In this document: one piece after another, positions 18,837-26,630 of the stretch
How positions within the stretch are numbered: position 1 is the first letter of the stretch
How the letters are laid out: the number at the start of each line of letters is the position of its first letter
Assembly (NCBI GenBank): GCA_030589945.1
Contig: JAUUZN010000006.1
Coordinates: 1-54,258, forward strand
Direction of reading: 5' to 3'
Source of the DNA: Gammaproteobacteria bacterium
GTDB taxonomy: Bacteria > Pseudomonadota > Gammaproteobacteria > Enterobacterales > GCA-2746155
Length of the DNA stretch: 54,258 nucleotides
Notes under the pieces: model-generated
Told to the model about the DNA's origin: nothing
Database searches by the model: none
The model's input: only the letters and a program-made list of their open reading frames with translations
Made by a program: the position numbers and the translations under genes

Positions 18837-20378
18837 TTAGGGTTTAGTATAACCGGAATAAAGTACTCCAGATAACCGCGCCATCTCTCGGTGCCAAGTT
18901 GCCAGATCATTTTGATTAAACTTGCTTAAATGATCATGTCCGCAGGCCCGAGCTAAAACTTGCATAAGTTCTACACTTGCATCAAAAAAATTGTGTAACT
19001 GCTTCGCTGACTGCTCAACGTTAAGGCGTTTTCTTAGTCCAGGGTTTTGAGTAGCAATTCCTGTTGGACAATTATTAGTGTTACACATTCTTGCGGCGAC
19101 ACAACCTATGGCTTGCATAGCACTGTTAGAAACGGCTACGGCATCAGCACCAAGTGCCATAGCCTTAACAAAATCGCTGGGTACTCTTAAGCCTCCCGTG
19201 ATGATCAGAGTGACACGACCACTAGCACCCTGTTGATCGAGATATCGTCGAGCTCGGGCAAGGGCAGGAATCGTTGGAACACTGATGTTATCCCTAAACA
19301 ATTCGGGCGCGGCACCGGTACCACCTCCACGCCCATCCAATATGATGTAATCAGCGCTGGCATCTAATGCAAATTGAATATCCTGCTCAATGTGATTGGC
19401 ACTGAGCTTAAATCCAATAGGGATTCCGCCAGTAATTTCACGCACACGATCGGCAAAATTCTTAAAATCAGAGACTGATGATAGATTTTTAAATGTGGGT
19501 GGTGAAATTGCAGAAATGCCTTCTGCAATGCCTCTCACCTCAGATATTTTGCCTCTGTTTTTATTCCCCGGAAGATGTCCCCCCGTTCCAGTTTTTGCAC
19601 CCTGTCCACCTTTAAAGTGAAAGGCCTGAACATCTTTAAGAAGTTCTTCTTTGTAACCAAACTCAGCACTGGCTAGTTCATAGAAATAACGTGAATTTGC
19701 CAGTCGCTCTTCAGGCAGCATTCCACCTTCACCGGAACAAATGCCTGTTCCAGCGAGTTCTGCACCCATGGCCATAGAGACCTTTGCTTCTTCAGACAGG
19801 GCGCCAAAACTCATATCAGAAACGAACAGTGGAATTCTCAATGTCAGCGGCTTCTTAGATTCGGGACCAATAATAATTTCAGTATCAACACTTCGATCTT
19901 CCATGAGAGGCTTGGTGGCCATTTGTGCGACCATGATCTGTATATCGTCCCAATGGGGGAGTTCATGACGAGGAACACCCATGGATGTCATCGGACCATG
20001 ATGTCCTAACTTCGACAGACCTTCTTTAGCTAATTGATGAATGTAGGCAACCGTTGGTTCTTCAGGTGTGGCTGCTGCAGTGGGCAGTTCAGCAGCGTTT
20101 GTTATTTTACCAGGACCTTCTTTGCCAATCTCTTGAGCAGCAAACTTCTTATGAGTACCATCGCAAAAGGGTAAGTTATTAGAATGTTTACAAGCACATA
20201 AATAGGCATCTCCGGACTCCTCAGCAATAACCTTCAGTGGCTTGAATGTCGAGCCCTTATGAGAACCATCGCAAAAAGGTTGGCTTTTAGATTTACCACA
20301 GGTGCAAAAGTAGTAGTCTTGATCTTTTTCAAAACTTGCCTTTATTGGTTTATTATCTGCAATGATTGGGTTGTCCAT
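18837..20378 (-). CDS. Double-CDGSH iron-sulfur / glutamate-synthase-type FMN domain fusion protein
   Basis: A 513-residue cytosolic redox protein. Two CDGSH [2Fe-2S] motifs are at the N-terminus: Cys25, Cys27, Cys36, His40 and Cys61, Cys63, Cys72, His76. After a linker the rest (about residues 120-500) is the FMN/Fe-S catalytic domain of glutamate synthase: PLFVSDMSFGALS, GEGGMLPEER, GGQGAKTGTGGHLPG, LDGRGGGTGAAP and the 3Fe-4S cysteines in CVAARMCNTNNCP. The glutaminase domain of GltB is absent, so ammonia-dependent glutamate synthesis is not implied. An electron path CDGSH to 3Fe-4S to FMN is plausible; the substrate is unknown. Related fusions exist in databases as glutamate-synthase-related proteins. 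Confidence 0.9.
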   Translation of the reverse strand: MDNPIIADNKPIKASFEKDQDYYFCTCGKSKSQPFCDGSHKGSTFKPLKVIAEESGDAYLCACKHSNNLPFCDGTHKKFAAQEIGKEGPGKITNAAELPTAAATPEEPTVAYIHQLAKEGLSKLGHHGPMTSMGVPRHELPHWDDIQIMVAQMATKPLMEDRSVDTEIIIGPESKKPLTLRIPLFVSDMSFGALSEEAKVSMAMGAELAGTGICSGEGGMLPEERLANSRYFYELASAEFGYKEELLKDVQAFHFKGGQGAKTGTGGHLPGNKNRGKISEVRGIAEGISAISPPTFKNLSSVSDFKNFADRVREITGGIPIGFKLSANHIEQDIQFALDASADYIILDGRGGGTGAAPELFRDNISVPTIPALARARRYLDQQGASGRVTLIITGGLRVPSDFVKAMALGADAVAVSNSAMQAIGCVAARMCNTNNCPTGIATQNPGLRKRLNVEQSAKQLHNFFDASVELMQVLARACGHDHLSKFNQNDLATWHREMARLSGVLYSGYTKP

Positions 20379-20435
20379 TTTATAGTTCCTTTATTAATAT
20401 TATTAGTAAGTAGTGAACCAAGTGTCGAGTTTAAG

Positions 20436-21596
20436 TTAAGGTTTAACTCTCAATAACAGATAACCCAATATCCCTGACACGAATGATGCGATAAGTATCG
20501 CAAGCTTATCGGTGTATTGAAACAGTGAATCATCTTCAAAAGCTAGTGAAGCGATAAAAAGGCTCATAGTAAAGCCGATGCCAGTTAATAGCGATACACC
20601 ATAAAGTTGCAACCAATTGCTGTCCTCAGGTAATTTAGCTAGTTTGAGCTTGATAGCGACAAAACTAAAACCAAATACTCCGAGCTGTTTACCGACAAAC
20701 AAACCTAATAATATACCTAGCGGTACTGGCCCGGACATTTGAGCCATCGATATTTCAGTGATATTGACTCCGGCATTCACAAAAGCAAATAGCGGCAGGA
20801 TAAAAAATGCTACCCAGAAATGTAAGTTATGTTCAATTTCTTTAAGAGGAGAACACTTCTGCTGATTTTCATCGATGGCCTTTAAAGGAATAGTAAAAGC
20901 AAGAGCTACACCTGCAAGAGTGGCGTGGACCCCAGATTTAAGGACACTGATCCAAAGTATTGTACCGACAATGAAATAAGCAGGTTTTTTAGCAACACCA
21001 AAAAAGTTTAAGCCAATAAGGAATATCAATGATCCAAAAGCTACACTGATTGAAAGGGTTGATAATTCAGCGGTATAAAATAAAGCGATAATAACGATTG
21101 CACCTAAATCATCAATAATTGCTAATGTCATCAGGAATATCTTCAGAGACATGGGCACCCGTTTTCCAAGCAATGATAATATTCCAAGAGCAAAAGCAAT
21201 GTCTGTGGCAGTGGTAATTGCCCAACCATTAACGGCGATGGGGTTGTCTTGATTAAAGGCTAGGTAAATTGTTGCAGGAACTACCATCCCACCTACAGCA
21301 GCTATTCCCGGTAAAGCGATTTGACTGAAGGATGATAAGTGCCCTTCTAAGATCTCACGTTTCACTTCTAGACCGATGAGTAAGAAGAAAATAGCCATTA
21401 AACCATCATTGACCCAATGGTAGAGTGACTTGTCTAACTGAAGTGCGCCAACTCGAATTTCAACGGGAATGTGTAAGAATGATTCGTAAAAGGGTGCTAA
21501 AAAAGTGTTGCTGAATAATAGTGCTAATAGCGTAGCGAAAATAAGTAAAATACCGCTGGATGATTCTTTGTTAATAAATTCTTCAATTGCGTTCAT
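20436..21596 (-). CDS. nhaA: Na+/H+ antiporter NhaA
   Basis: Inner-membrane antiporter that expels Na+ in exchange for protons and serves pH and salt homeostasis, in keeping with a saline habitat. The 386-residue protein (E. coli 388) has about 12 hydrophobic helices, the discontinuous-helix motif TATDIAFALG with Asp132, and the ion-binding pair Asp162-Asp163 in LAIIDDLGAI. The C-terminal SLLTGIGFTMSLFI segment is also conserved. GAGAGAG precedes the ATG. It begins a run of six minus-strand genes with short gaps. Confidence 0.96.
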   Translation of the reverse strand: MNAIEEFINKESSSGILLIFATLLALLFSNTFLAPFYESFLHIPVEIRVGALQLDKSLYHWVNDGLMAIFFLLIGLEVKREILEGHLSSFSQIALPGIAAVGGMVVPATIYLAFNQDNPIAVNGWAITTATDIAFALGILSLLGKRVPMSLKIFLMTLAIIDDLGAIVIIALFYTAELSTLSISVAFGSLIFLIGLNFFGVAKKPAYFIVGTILWISVLKSGVHATLAGVALAFTIPLKAIDENQQKCSPLKEIEHNLHFWVAFFILPLFAFVNAGVNITEISMAQMSGPVPLGILLGLFVGKQLGVFGFSFVAIKLKLAKLPEDSNWLQLYGVSLLTGIGFTMSLFIASLAFEDDSLFQYTDKLAILIASFVSGILGYLLLRVKP

Positions 21597-21712
21597 GGCT
21601 CTCTCTATTTAAATTAATTAAATAGTTATATATCACAGATATGAATGAGGTTGTAAGATATCGACACTTAATGAAGATTGTCTATATTACTGCCTATGGA
21701 TAAGGCGTTCAA

Positions 21713-22900
21713 CTAGTGTAGGCTCGTAAATTTATCAATTTTGCTTTGATATAAATTTTCACTGGTGTTTTTGTCAGCATATTTTTTTGCAAGCTTAATG
21801 TATTTTTCGCTCATTTCTAAATTACCTAAATGATAATAACTTTTTGAGAGAGAAAAGTAGAATTGGTGTTGGTACCTGTCTAGCCGAATAGAACGTCGGT
21901 AGTGTTTAATGGCGTCGGCCCACCTTTTTTGTTCATAAGCGGTTTCGCCTAATAAAAAATGATAATAAGGGTTATTTTTCCTTTTCGTTTCTAGAAGAGT
22001 GAGTATTGGCGCGGCCAGTTCTGTACGACCTGTCAAATTATAGATGTTGGCCATGTTTTCAAGTGCGGAAGTATCGTTTGCATCAACAAGCAATGCTTGG
22101 GCATAAGACTCTTCGGCCAGTTCTATTCGACCATTTCTACGATACAGTACACCTAAATTTGTCCATCCTTCACCAAGACTAGGTTCTTCGCTCAGTGCTT
22201 TGCGCAAATAGGCATAAGCTGTCGAATAGTCTTTATTGACCATAGCATCAACAGCCTTATTATTGTAGAACATTGCAAGCACTCGAGGCTTTTCAATAAA
22301 ACGGACAGGATAGTGCGATCGTTGATTTTGGGGGTCGAAGTCCAATTGATAACTTCTTTGTTCATACAAAATCACATTACTGGCTGTTTTAGGGTAAAGA
22401 AGGAGATTAACGTGACCATTGAGAATGTTATTGCCATCTCTGCGTTCCCAGAGTTCTGGTGTTTCTACCTGTTGGAACTGAACACCAAGTCCAGCATATT
22501 GGGCCATGGCGTATGTCATAATCACTAAAGACAAGCAATTTGCCCGACGATTTGAAAAGGTGTCTTTGGCAATGGTATTTGCGCTATTTTCATAAATTAG
22601 AGCTAAATTGGAGTGATCAAAAATACTGTCCGCTAATAATTTAATGCGTTTATCCTGATTGCGTGTTCTGTTTAATGCTCGATCAACAAATTGAGAGGCA
22701 TCATTGCCTATTTCAAAAATTTCGGCTTCGGTTTCGATTATTGTCTTTGTGTAATTTGGAAAAACATCATCGTGAAACACAAGACTTGGAACGATGTGAA
22801 CATTATTGTTCGTTTGACAGCCCGATATAACAAGGAGCGCTATTCCCATTAAAGCACCGACAGATTTATCGCTTATAAATTTCAACATATTGGACATCAT
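21713..22900 (-). CDS. Lipoprotein with transglutaminase-like domain and TPR repeats
   Basis: A 395-residue predicted lipoprotein: the signal sequence ends in VISGC with lipidated Cys28. Residues about 85-190 look like a bacterial transglutaminase-like fold with a possible Cys122-His163-Asp187 triad (RRANCLSLV, NGHVNLLL, YQLDFDP). From about residue 205 to 385 there are four to five tetratricopeptide repeats, for example GWTNLGVLYRRNGRIELAEE and HFLLGETAYEQKRWADAIKH. Papain-fold lipoproteins with TPRs may act on peptides or as scaffolds in the envelope; function here is unknown. No Shine-Dalgarno is obvious at the ATG. It is well separated from the nhaA promoter side. Confidence 0.82.
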   Translation of the reverse strand: MMSNMLKFISDKSVGALMGIALLVISGCQTNNNVHIVPSLVFHDDVFPNYTKTIIETEAEIFEIGNDASQFVDRALNRTRNQDKRIKLLADSIFDHSNLALIYENSANTIAKDTFSNRRANCLSLVIMTYAMAQYAGLGVQFQQVETPELWERRDGNNILNGHVNLLLYPKTASNVILYEQRSYQLDFDPQNQRSHYPVRFIEKPRVLAMFYNNKAVDAMVNKDYSTAYAYLRKALSEEPSLGEGWTNLGVLYRRNGRIELAEESYAQALLVDANDTSALENMANIYNLTGRTELAAPILTLLETKRKNNPYYHFLLGETAYEQKRWADAIKHYRRSIRLDRYQHQFYFSLSKSYYHLGNLEMSEKYIKLAKKYADKNTSENLYQSKIDKFTSLH

Positions 22901-23039
22901 AATTTAACAATAGACCTACTCAGATTGATTCACAAGGTGGTTTGTCTGATTTGCAGGTACTTTTATCGCAAGGCAATTGCATCAAGCATTTTTAATCACC
23001 AAGAAGCACTGATATAATGAATAAAAAGGAGATAGAAAA

Positions 23040-23423
23040 ATGATTCCATGGTGGGCATATTTATATCTAGCAATTCTTGGCTTATTAACATTCGCCGGTC
23101 TTATTGAAGAACTCAAAAAGCCTGGAGGTATTCTCTATGCAGTCGGCACATTCCTCAGTTTTTCAATACTATCAACTTTTATTGTTGCAGTGTTTATCTT
23201 TGAAGTTGCTGCATTTATAGGGTCTTTGAGTATTCTGATGTTAGCTCTTGTTTTATTTTATGATTTCTATCTCTCCGGTCGTAATTTAATGATTGGTTCC
23301 AAACATTTTGGAGAGCCTTTGGATGATGTGAAGTCCAGAATGGATCTAATGACTGCTACACTCATAGTCGTCCCAGGTTATTTGGCCGGCATTTATATTG
23401 TGTACCAAACTCTCACCCAGTAG
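23040..23423 (+). CDS. Small integral membrane protein, unknown function
   Basis: A 127-residue protein with about four hydrophobic helices (residues 5-22, 32-54, 57-77 and 105-124) and a short charged loop, SKHFGEPLDDVKSRMD, before the last one. AAAAGGAG eight bases before the ATG makes translation convincing. I recognise no family. It precedes a GNAT gene by 29 bases and may share its transcript. Confidence 0.75.
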   Translation: MIPWWAYLYLAILGLLTFAGLIEELKKPGGILYAVGTFLSFSILSTFIVAVFIFEVAAFIGSLSILMLALVLFYDFYLSGRNLMIGSKHFGEPLDDVKSRMDLMTATLIVVPGYLAGIYIVYQTLTQ

Positions 23424-23452
23424 TAAAAATTGCTGTTTATAGGCTGTCTAAG

Positions 23453-23974
23453 ATGATCATACTTGAAACTGTAAATTTAATTCTCAGAGTGCCAGAACTT
23501 ACAGATGCAAAAATGCTGTTTGAATTGGTCAATCAGCAAGATTTTAAACATTTTATTGGTGACAAAAAAGTTGCTACTTTGGACGATGCTGAAAAATTAA
23601 TTGCTGACAGTTTCATCAAGCACTATGATAAAAATGGTTTCTGTCTTTTCGTCATTGAACTAAAAAATGAACTAAAAAATGATCTAGAAAAGGCTGGTTT
23701 ATGTGGGCTGGTGAATAGGCCAGAGTTAGATGATATTGATATCGGCTACGCTATGCTCAGCCGCTACCAAGGAAGGGGTATTATTTCAGAAGCTGCACTT
23801 GCCGTTCGAGATTATGCAAAAAATGAGCTGAAATTGTCCCAATTACTAGGAATTACGTCACTGGATAATCATGCTTCAATACATTTGCTCGAAAAAATTG
23901 GACTAACTTTTAAAGAAGAAATATATTTAGGCAAAGAAACATCAAAAATAAAATTATTTTCTATGAAATTATAG
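23453..23974 (+). CDS. GNAT family N-acetyltransferase (RimJ/RimL-like)
   Basis: A 173-residue acetyl-CoA-dependent acetyltransferase of the Acetyltransf_3 type. The N-terminal LETVNLILRVPELTDAKMLF, the central DIGYAMLSRYQGRGIISEA (acetyl-CoA pyrophosphate loop QGRGI) and NHASIHLLEKIGLTF match the family. Substrate unknown; members modify ribosomal protein termini, amino acids or antibiotics. A 12-base tandem duplication inside the gene makes the sequence ELKNELKND around residue 70, in a probable loop. Confidence 0.88.
   Translation: MIILETVNLILRVPELTDAKMLFELVNQQDFKHFIGDKKVATLDDAEKLIADSFIKHYDKNGFCLFVIELKNELKNDLEKAGLCGLVNRPELDDIDIGYAMLSRYQGRGIISEAALAVRDYAKNELKLSQLLGITSLDNHASIHLLEKIGLTFKEEIYLGKETSKIKLFSMKL
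23657..23680 (+). repeat. 12-bp tandem duplication inside the GNAT gene
   Basis: GAACTAAAAAAT occurs twice in perfect tandem (23657-23668, 23669-23680), followed by a degenerate third copy. It encodes ELKN-ELKN-D and keeps the frame. Probably a recent replication-slippage product. Confidence 0.85.
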
Positions 23975-24047
23975 AGTCAATGGATACACTCTATTCATTC
24001 ATTATAAAAAACGTATCAATAACGTATTTAAAGAAGAAGGACAATAT

Positions 24048-24284
24048 ATGACTGAATTTACAACTGAGCAGCTTGAAGAAATTCATGTGTTAGGGCTGTT
24101 TGATCTTAATAATACCCATGAAGGTCTAAAGGCACATCATACGGCACGTGAAGAAACTCTTGCAGCAATAAAGCGGTTGTTCGACAAGGGTATGGTTTCT
24201 CAATCTGATGGCGGTTATTTGACATCTTTAGGCCAAGAGGCTGCTGAGTTTGTTCAAGGATTAAAAACAGTTTTAAGATCATAA
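24048..24284 (+). CDS. TIGR02647-type small conserved protein
   Basis: A 78-residue cytosolic protein matching the small TIGR02647 family of gammaproteobacteria, recognised by EQLEEIHVLGLFDL, THEGLKAHHTA, AIKRLFDKGMVSQSDGGYLT and SLGQEAAEF. It resembles a winged-helix fragment, but its function is unknown. AAGGA stands well before the ATG, and the TfoX_C-DUF1415 gene follows 13 bases after the stop. Confidence 0.85.
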   Translation: MTEFTTEQLEEIHVLGLFDLNNTHEGLKAHHTAREETLAAIKRLFDKGMVSQSDGGYLTSLGQEAAEFVQGLKTVLRS

Positions 24285-24297
24285 TCTTTGAGGATCT

Positions 24298-25161
24298 ATG
24301 TCTCATTCTCAAGATATTTTAGATAATACACCCATAGCGCAACTTAAAAACTTGGCTGAAAAATCAGCCAAATGCCTTACGGATATAGACGTCTATTGTT
24401 TTAGCGATCTTAAACGAATGGGAAGCGTTCAAGCATTTTTGAGAATGGAAACTCAGGGCAGTTTTAAGCCATCACTCAACTTTCTTTATGCTATGGAAGG
24501 TGCATTACAAAATGTTCACTGGAATCATATTGATCATCAACAAAAGTCTCGGTTATTGAACTCTCTTGAAGATGCTAGAACGCATCAGGCGTTGTTTTTA
24601 CCGCTGAGTGAAAATGTAATCATTCAGCAAACAGAATGTTGGATTAACAACTTTATTATTAAATACAATATCTGCCCCTTTGCTGAGCATGTCGTAGTGG
24701 CCAATCTAATTGCTTATCATGTCATCTATGAAGAAGATATTGAAGACTGTTTAATGCTGCTCATCCAACATCTGTCTGATCTTAGAAAAAACGATAAAAT
24801 AGAAACGGCTTTACTCATATTCCCAGCCTCTGTAGAAGATTTTGATCACTACCTAGAGTTTTTGGCTATTGCCAACCAACTCATTGAAGATCAGGATTAT
24901 AGTGATGATTTCCAGCTTGCAAGTTTTCACCCTGACTATTGTTTTGAGGGTGAGGACATGGAAGATCCAGCAAACTTTACTAATAGAGCACCTTGGCCAA
25001 TGTTGCATTTAATTCGTCAATCAAGTATTGAGCATGGTTTGAAGTATTATAAAAATCCCGAACAAATCCCCATTAACAATATAAAATTAACACGAGAGCT
25101 TGGTGCTGATTTTTTAACAAAATTACGAAATCGATGCCTCTCTCTGAATCAACCTAGTTGA
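24298..25161 (+). CDS. TfoX C-terminal domain fused to DUF1415
   Basis: A 287-residue two-domain protein. Residues about 12-90 resemble the C-terminal domain of the competence regulator TfoX (LKNLAEKSAKCLTDIDVYCF, DLKRMGSVQAFLRM, LNFLYAMEGALQNVHW). Residues about 108-285 match DUF1415, with CWINNFIIKYNICPFA, LLIFPASVEDFDHYLEFL, FQLASFHPDYCFEG and NFTNRAPWPMLHLIR. DUF1415 is an uncharacterised family that normally stands alone. The link to TfoX_C, a helix-hairpin-helix-like module, hints at a nucleic-acid or regulatory role but proves nothing. GAGG precedes the ATG. Its 3' end overlaps the convergent GST gene by 13 bases. Confidence 0.85.
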   Translation: MSHSQDILDNTPIAQLKNLAEKSAKCLTDIDVYCFSDLKRMGSVQAFLRMETQGSFKPSLNFLYAMEGALQNVHWNHIDHQQKSRLLNSLEDARTHQALFLPLSENVIIQQTECWINNFIIKYNICPFAEHVVVANLIAYHVIYEEDIEDCLMLLIQHLSDLRKNDKIETALLIFPASVEDFDHYLEFLAIANQLIEDQDYSDDFQLASFHPDYCFEGEDMEDPANFTNRAPWPMLHLIRQSSIEHGLKYYKNPEQIPINNIKLTRELGADFLTKLRNRCLSLNQPS

Positions 25162-25712
25162 GTCTTATCAAACCGTCCTGACTTTTGGAGTGATTGATAT
25201 AGTTGCTCCATTAATGGATGATTATCTTTCCAATCAATCACATTCCTAAAGCTCAACCAATCAATGACACAATACAACCAATCTTCTTGAAACTGAGTTA
25301 ACTCAGTTTTAGAGATTTTAATTTCTAATAAATCTAAGACACCAAAGACGCGTGAAAGAAGTCTCTTGCAGAGCTCATTATTCCAATGTAAATCAATTTT
25401 CCAGATCTTATGTTGAAATAATAAAATACAGGAATCGCATAATTCATCGATAAGTTTGAGTGTAAGTTTGTCATCAATGGATAATGAAATGCCTTTCTTA
25501 CTTAGTAAATACTCACAGATAATTGATGAGTCAAATAGCTGCATATCATCAACGAGTAAAATGGGCACTCTTTTAACTGGTCCGTAGGGTTCTAGAAGTT
25601 TTGAGCTTTCAGGACTCAATGCAACTAGGGTCTCAAATTCATAGTCTTGATCACCAAGGACTAAGCGGACTTTTCTAACAAAGGGTGAGGTAACCGAACC
25701 GATGAGTTTCAT
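25149..25712 (-). CDS. Glutathione S-transferase-like protein (YibF type)
   Basis: A 187-residue GST-fold protein. The thioredoxin-like N-domain has MKLIGSVTSPFVRKVRLVL, the glutathione-binding VKRVPILLVDD (cis-proline) and DSSIICEYL. The C-terminal helical domain is short and carries SFRN near residue 155 as in YibF-like proteins. The likely activity is glutathione-dependent, with unknown substrate. Its end overlaps the DUF1415 fusion gene by 13 bases. Confidence 0.88.
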   Translation of the reverse strand: MKLIGSVTSPFVRKVRLVLGDQDYEFETLVALSPESSKLLEPYGPVKRVPILLVDDMQLFDSSIICEYLLSKKGISLSIDDKLTLKLIDELCDSCILLFQHKIWKIDLHWNNELCKRLLSRVFGVLDLLEIKISKTELTQFQEDWLYCVIDWLSFRNVIDWKDNHPLMEQLYQSLQKSGRFDKTQLG

Positions 25713-25778
25713 GTTTAAAATTCCTATGGAGGTAAATGTACTTAATATTGATTCAATAAAGAATAAATTTATTTGAGG

Positions 25779-26159
25779 TCATTTCTCAAAAAGCTGGAAA
25801 GCTGCCTTTGTAAAAAATCCCCAGCCAATTAGAAATGCTATGCCTCCAAAAGGTGTAACGATACCAACGACAGAGAGGCTACTCAGTGATAAAATATACA
25901 GAGAACCTGAAAATAACAATATGCCAAGGATCATTGACCAACCCGTGATGATTAATGATTTGATCTCAGGTTCAAATTTTAGGAATATAGCGACTAAAAT
26001 GAGTGCCAAAGAATGAAAAAATTGGTATTGCACCCCCGTTTTAAACGTTGATAGCAGTTCAGTGCTAATGTGGTTACTCAGGCCGTGTGCGGCAAAAGCA
26101 CCGAGCGCGACACTAATAAAACAACCGATGGTGCCTGACACCAAAAATAATTTAGCCAT
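25779..26159 (-). CDS. DUF423 family inner-membrane protein (YgdD-like)
   Basis: A 126-residue membrane protein with four hydrophobic helices. Family marks are the N-terminal GALGAFAAHGL-like segment (ALGAFAAHGLS), FKTGVQYQFFHSLAL and the late TPFGGIAFLIGWGFF. Function unknown. AAGGAG is 12 bases before the ATG. It lies 66 bases upstream of the GST-like gene on the same strand. Confidence 0.92.
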   Translation of the reverse strand: MAKLFLVSGTIGCFISVALGAFAAHGLSNHISTELLSTFKTGVQYQFFHSLALILVAIFLKFEPEIKSLIITGWSMILGILLFSGSLYILSLSSLSVVGIVTPFGGIAFLIGWGFFTKAAFQLFEK

Positions 26160-26265
26160 TGAGAGATCATCTCCTTAATTTGTTCTCTGAGATTATAAAG
26201 GAATCTAGCATAGTTTTTAAAATTCATTCGCTGATTCTAGATTGTTTTATAAAAGAGGGAGAAAA

Positions 26266-26319
26266 ATGAACGGTTTTATGTACACCGATTCTGGATGCTG
26301 TAGAATTTACCGGACGTGA
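26266..26319 (+). CDS. Candidate 17-codon leader peptide upstream of the formate dehydrogenase gene run
   Basis: ATG at 26266 is preceded by AGAGGGAG and opens a frame, MNGFMYTDSGCCRIYRT, that ends at TGA 60 bases before the DUF1653 start. The strong ribosome site and the twin cysteines make it worth noting. It could be a regulatory uORF; random occurrence cannot be excluded. Confidence 0.3.
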   Translation: MNGFMYTDSGCCRIYRT

Positions 26320-26379
26320 GTATATTCAAACATAATCTATTCAATAAAAACAATAAAATTGAGAAACTGGAGTTAACGA

Positions 26380-26616
26380 ATGAGTTTAAAGCTCGGGTTC
26401 TATCGTCATTTTAAAGGGGGTCAATACGAGGTGATTGACATCGCAAGACATAGTGAAACCTGTGACTCCTATGTTGTTTACCGCGCCTGTTATGGGGATC
26501 ATGGCCTATGGATAAGGCCTCTTGAAATGTTTGTGGAATCAATCATTAGAGAAGGAAAAACTATGAAACGTTTTGAATTCCAAGGTTCTAATGTCGACGA
26601 TTTAAGTTCAAACTGA
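26380..26616 (+). CDS. DUF1653 family small protein
   Basis: A 78-residue protein of DUF1653, recognised by GFYRHFKGGQYEVIDIARHSE, YVVYRACYGDHGLWIRPLEMF and F. The fold is predicted to be a small beta barrel; function unknown. GGAG precedes the ATG. Fourteen bases separate its stop from the BaiN-like gene, so it is the first member of the run that ends with the GIY-YIG gene at 33530. Confidence 0.92.
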   Translation: MSLKLGFYRHFKGGQYEVIDIARHSETCDSYVVYRACYGDHGLWIRPLEMFVESIIREGKTMKRFEFQGSNVDDLSSN

Positions 26617-26630
26617 AGAATTCAACCATT

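Noticed and set aside
23976-23999. Hairpin ATAGAGT...ACTCTAT as terminator of the GNAT gene
   Set aside because: Weak 7-bp A+T-rich stem, 10-base loop and no T run directly after it.
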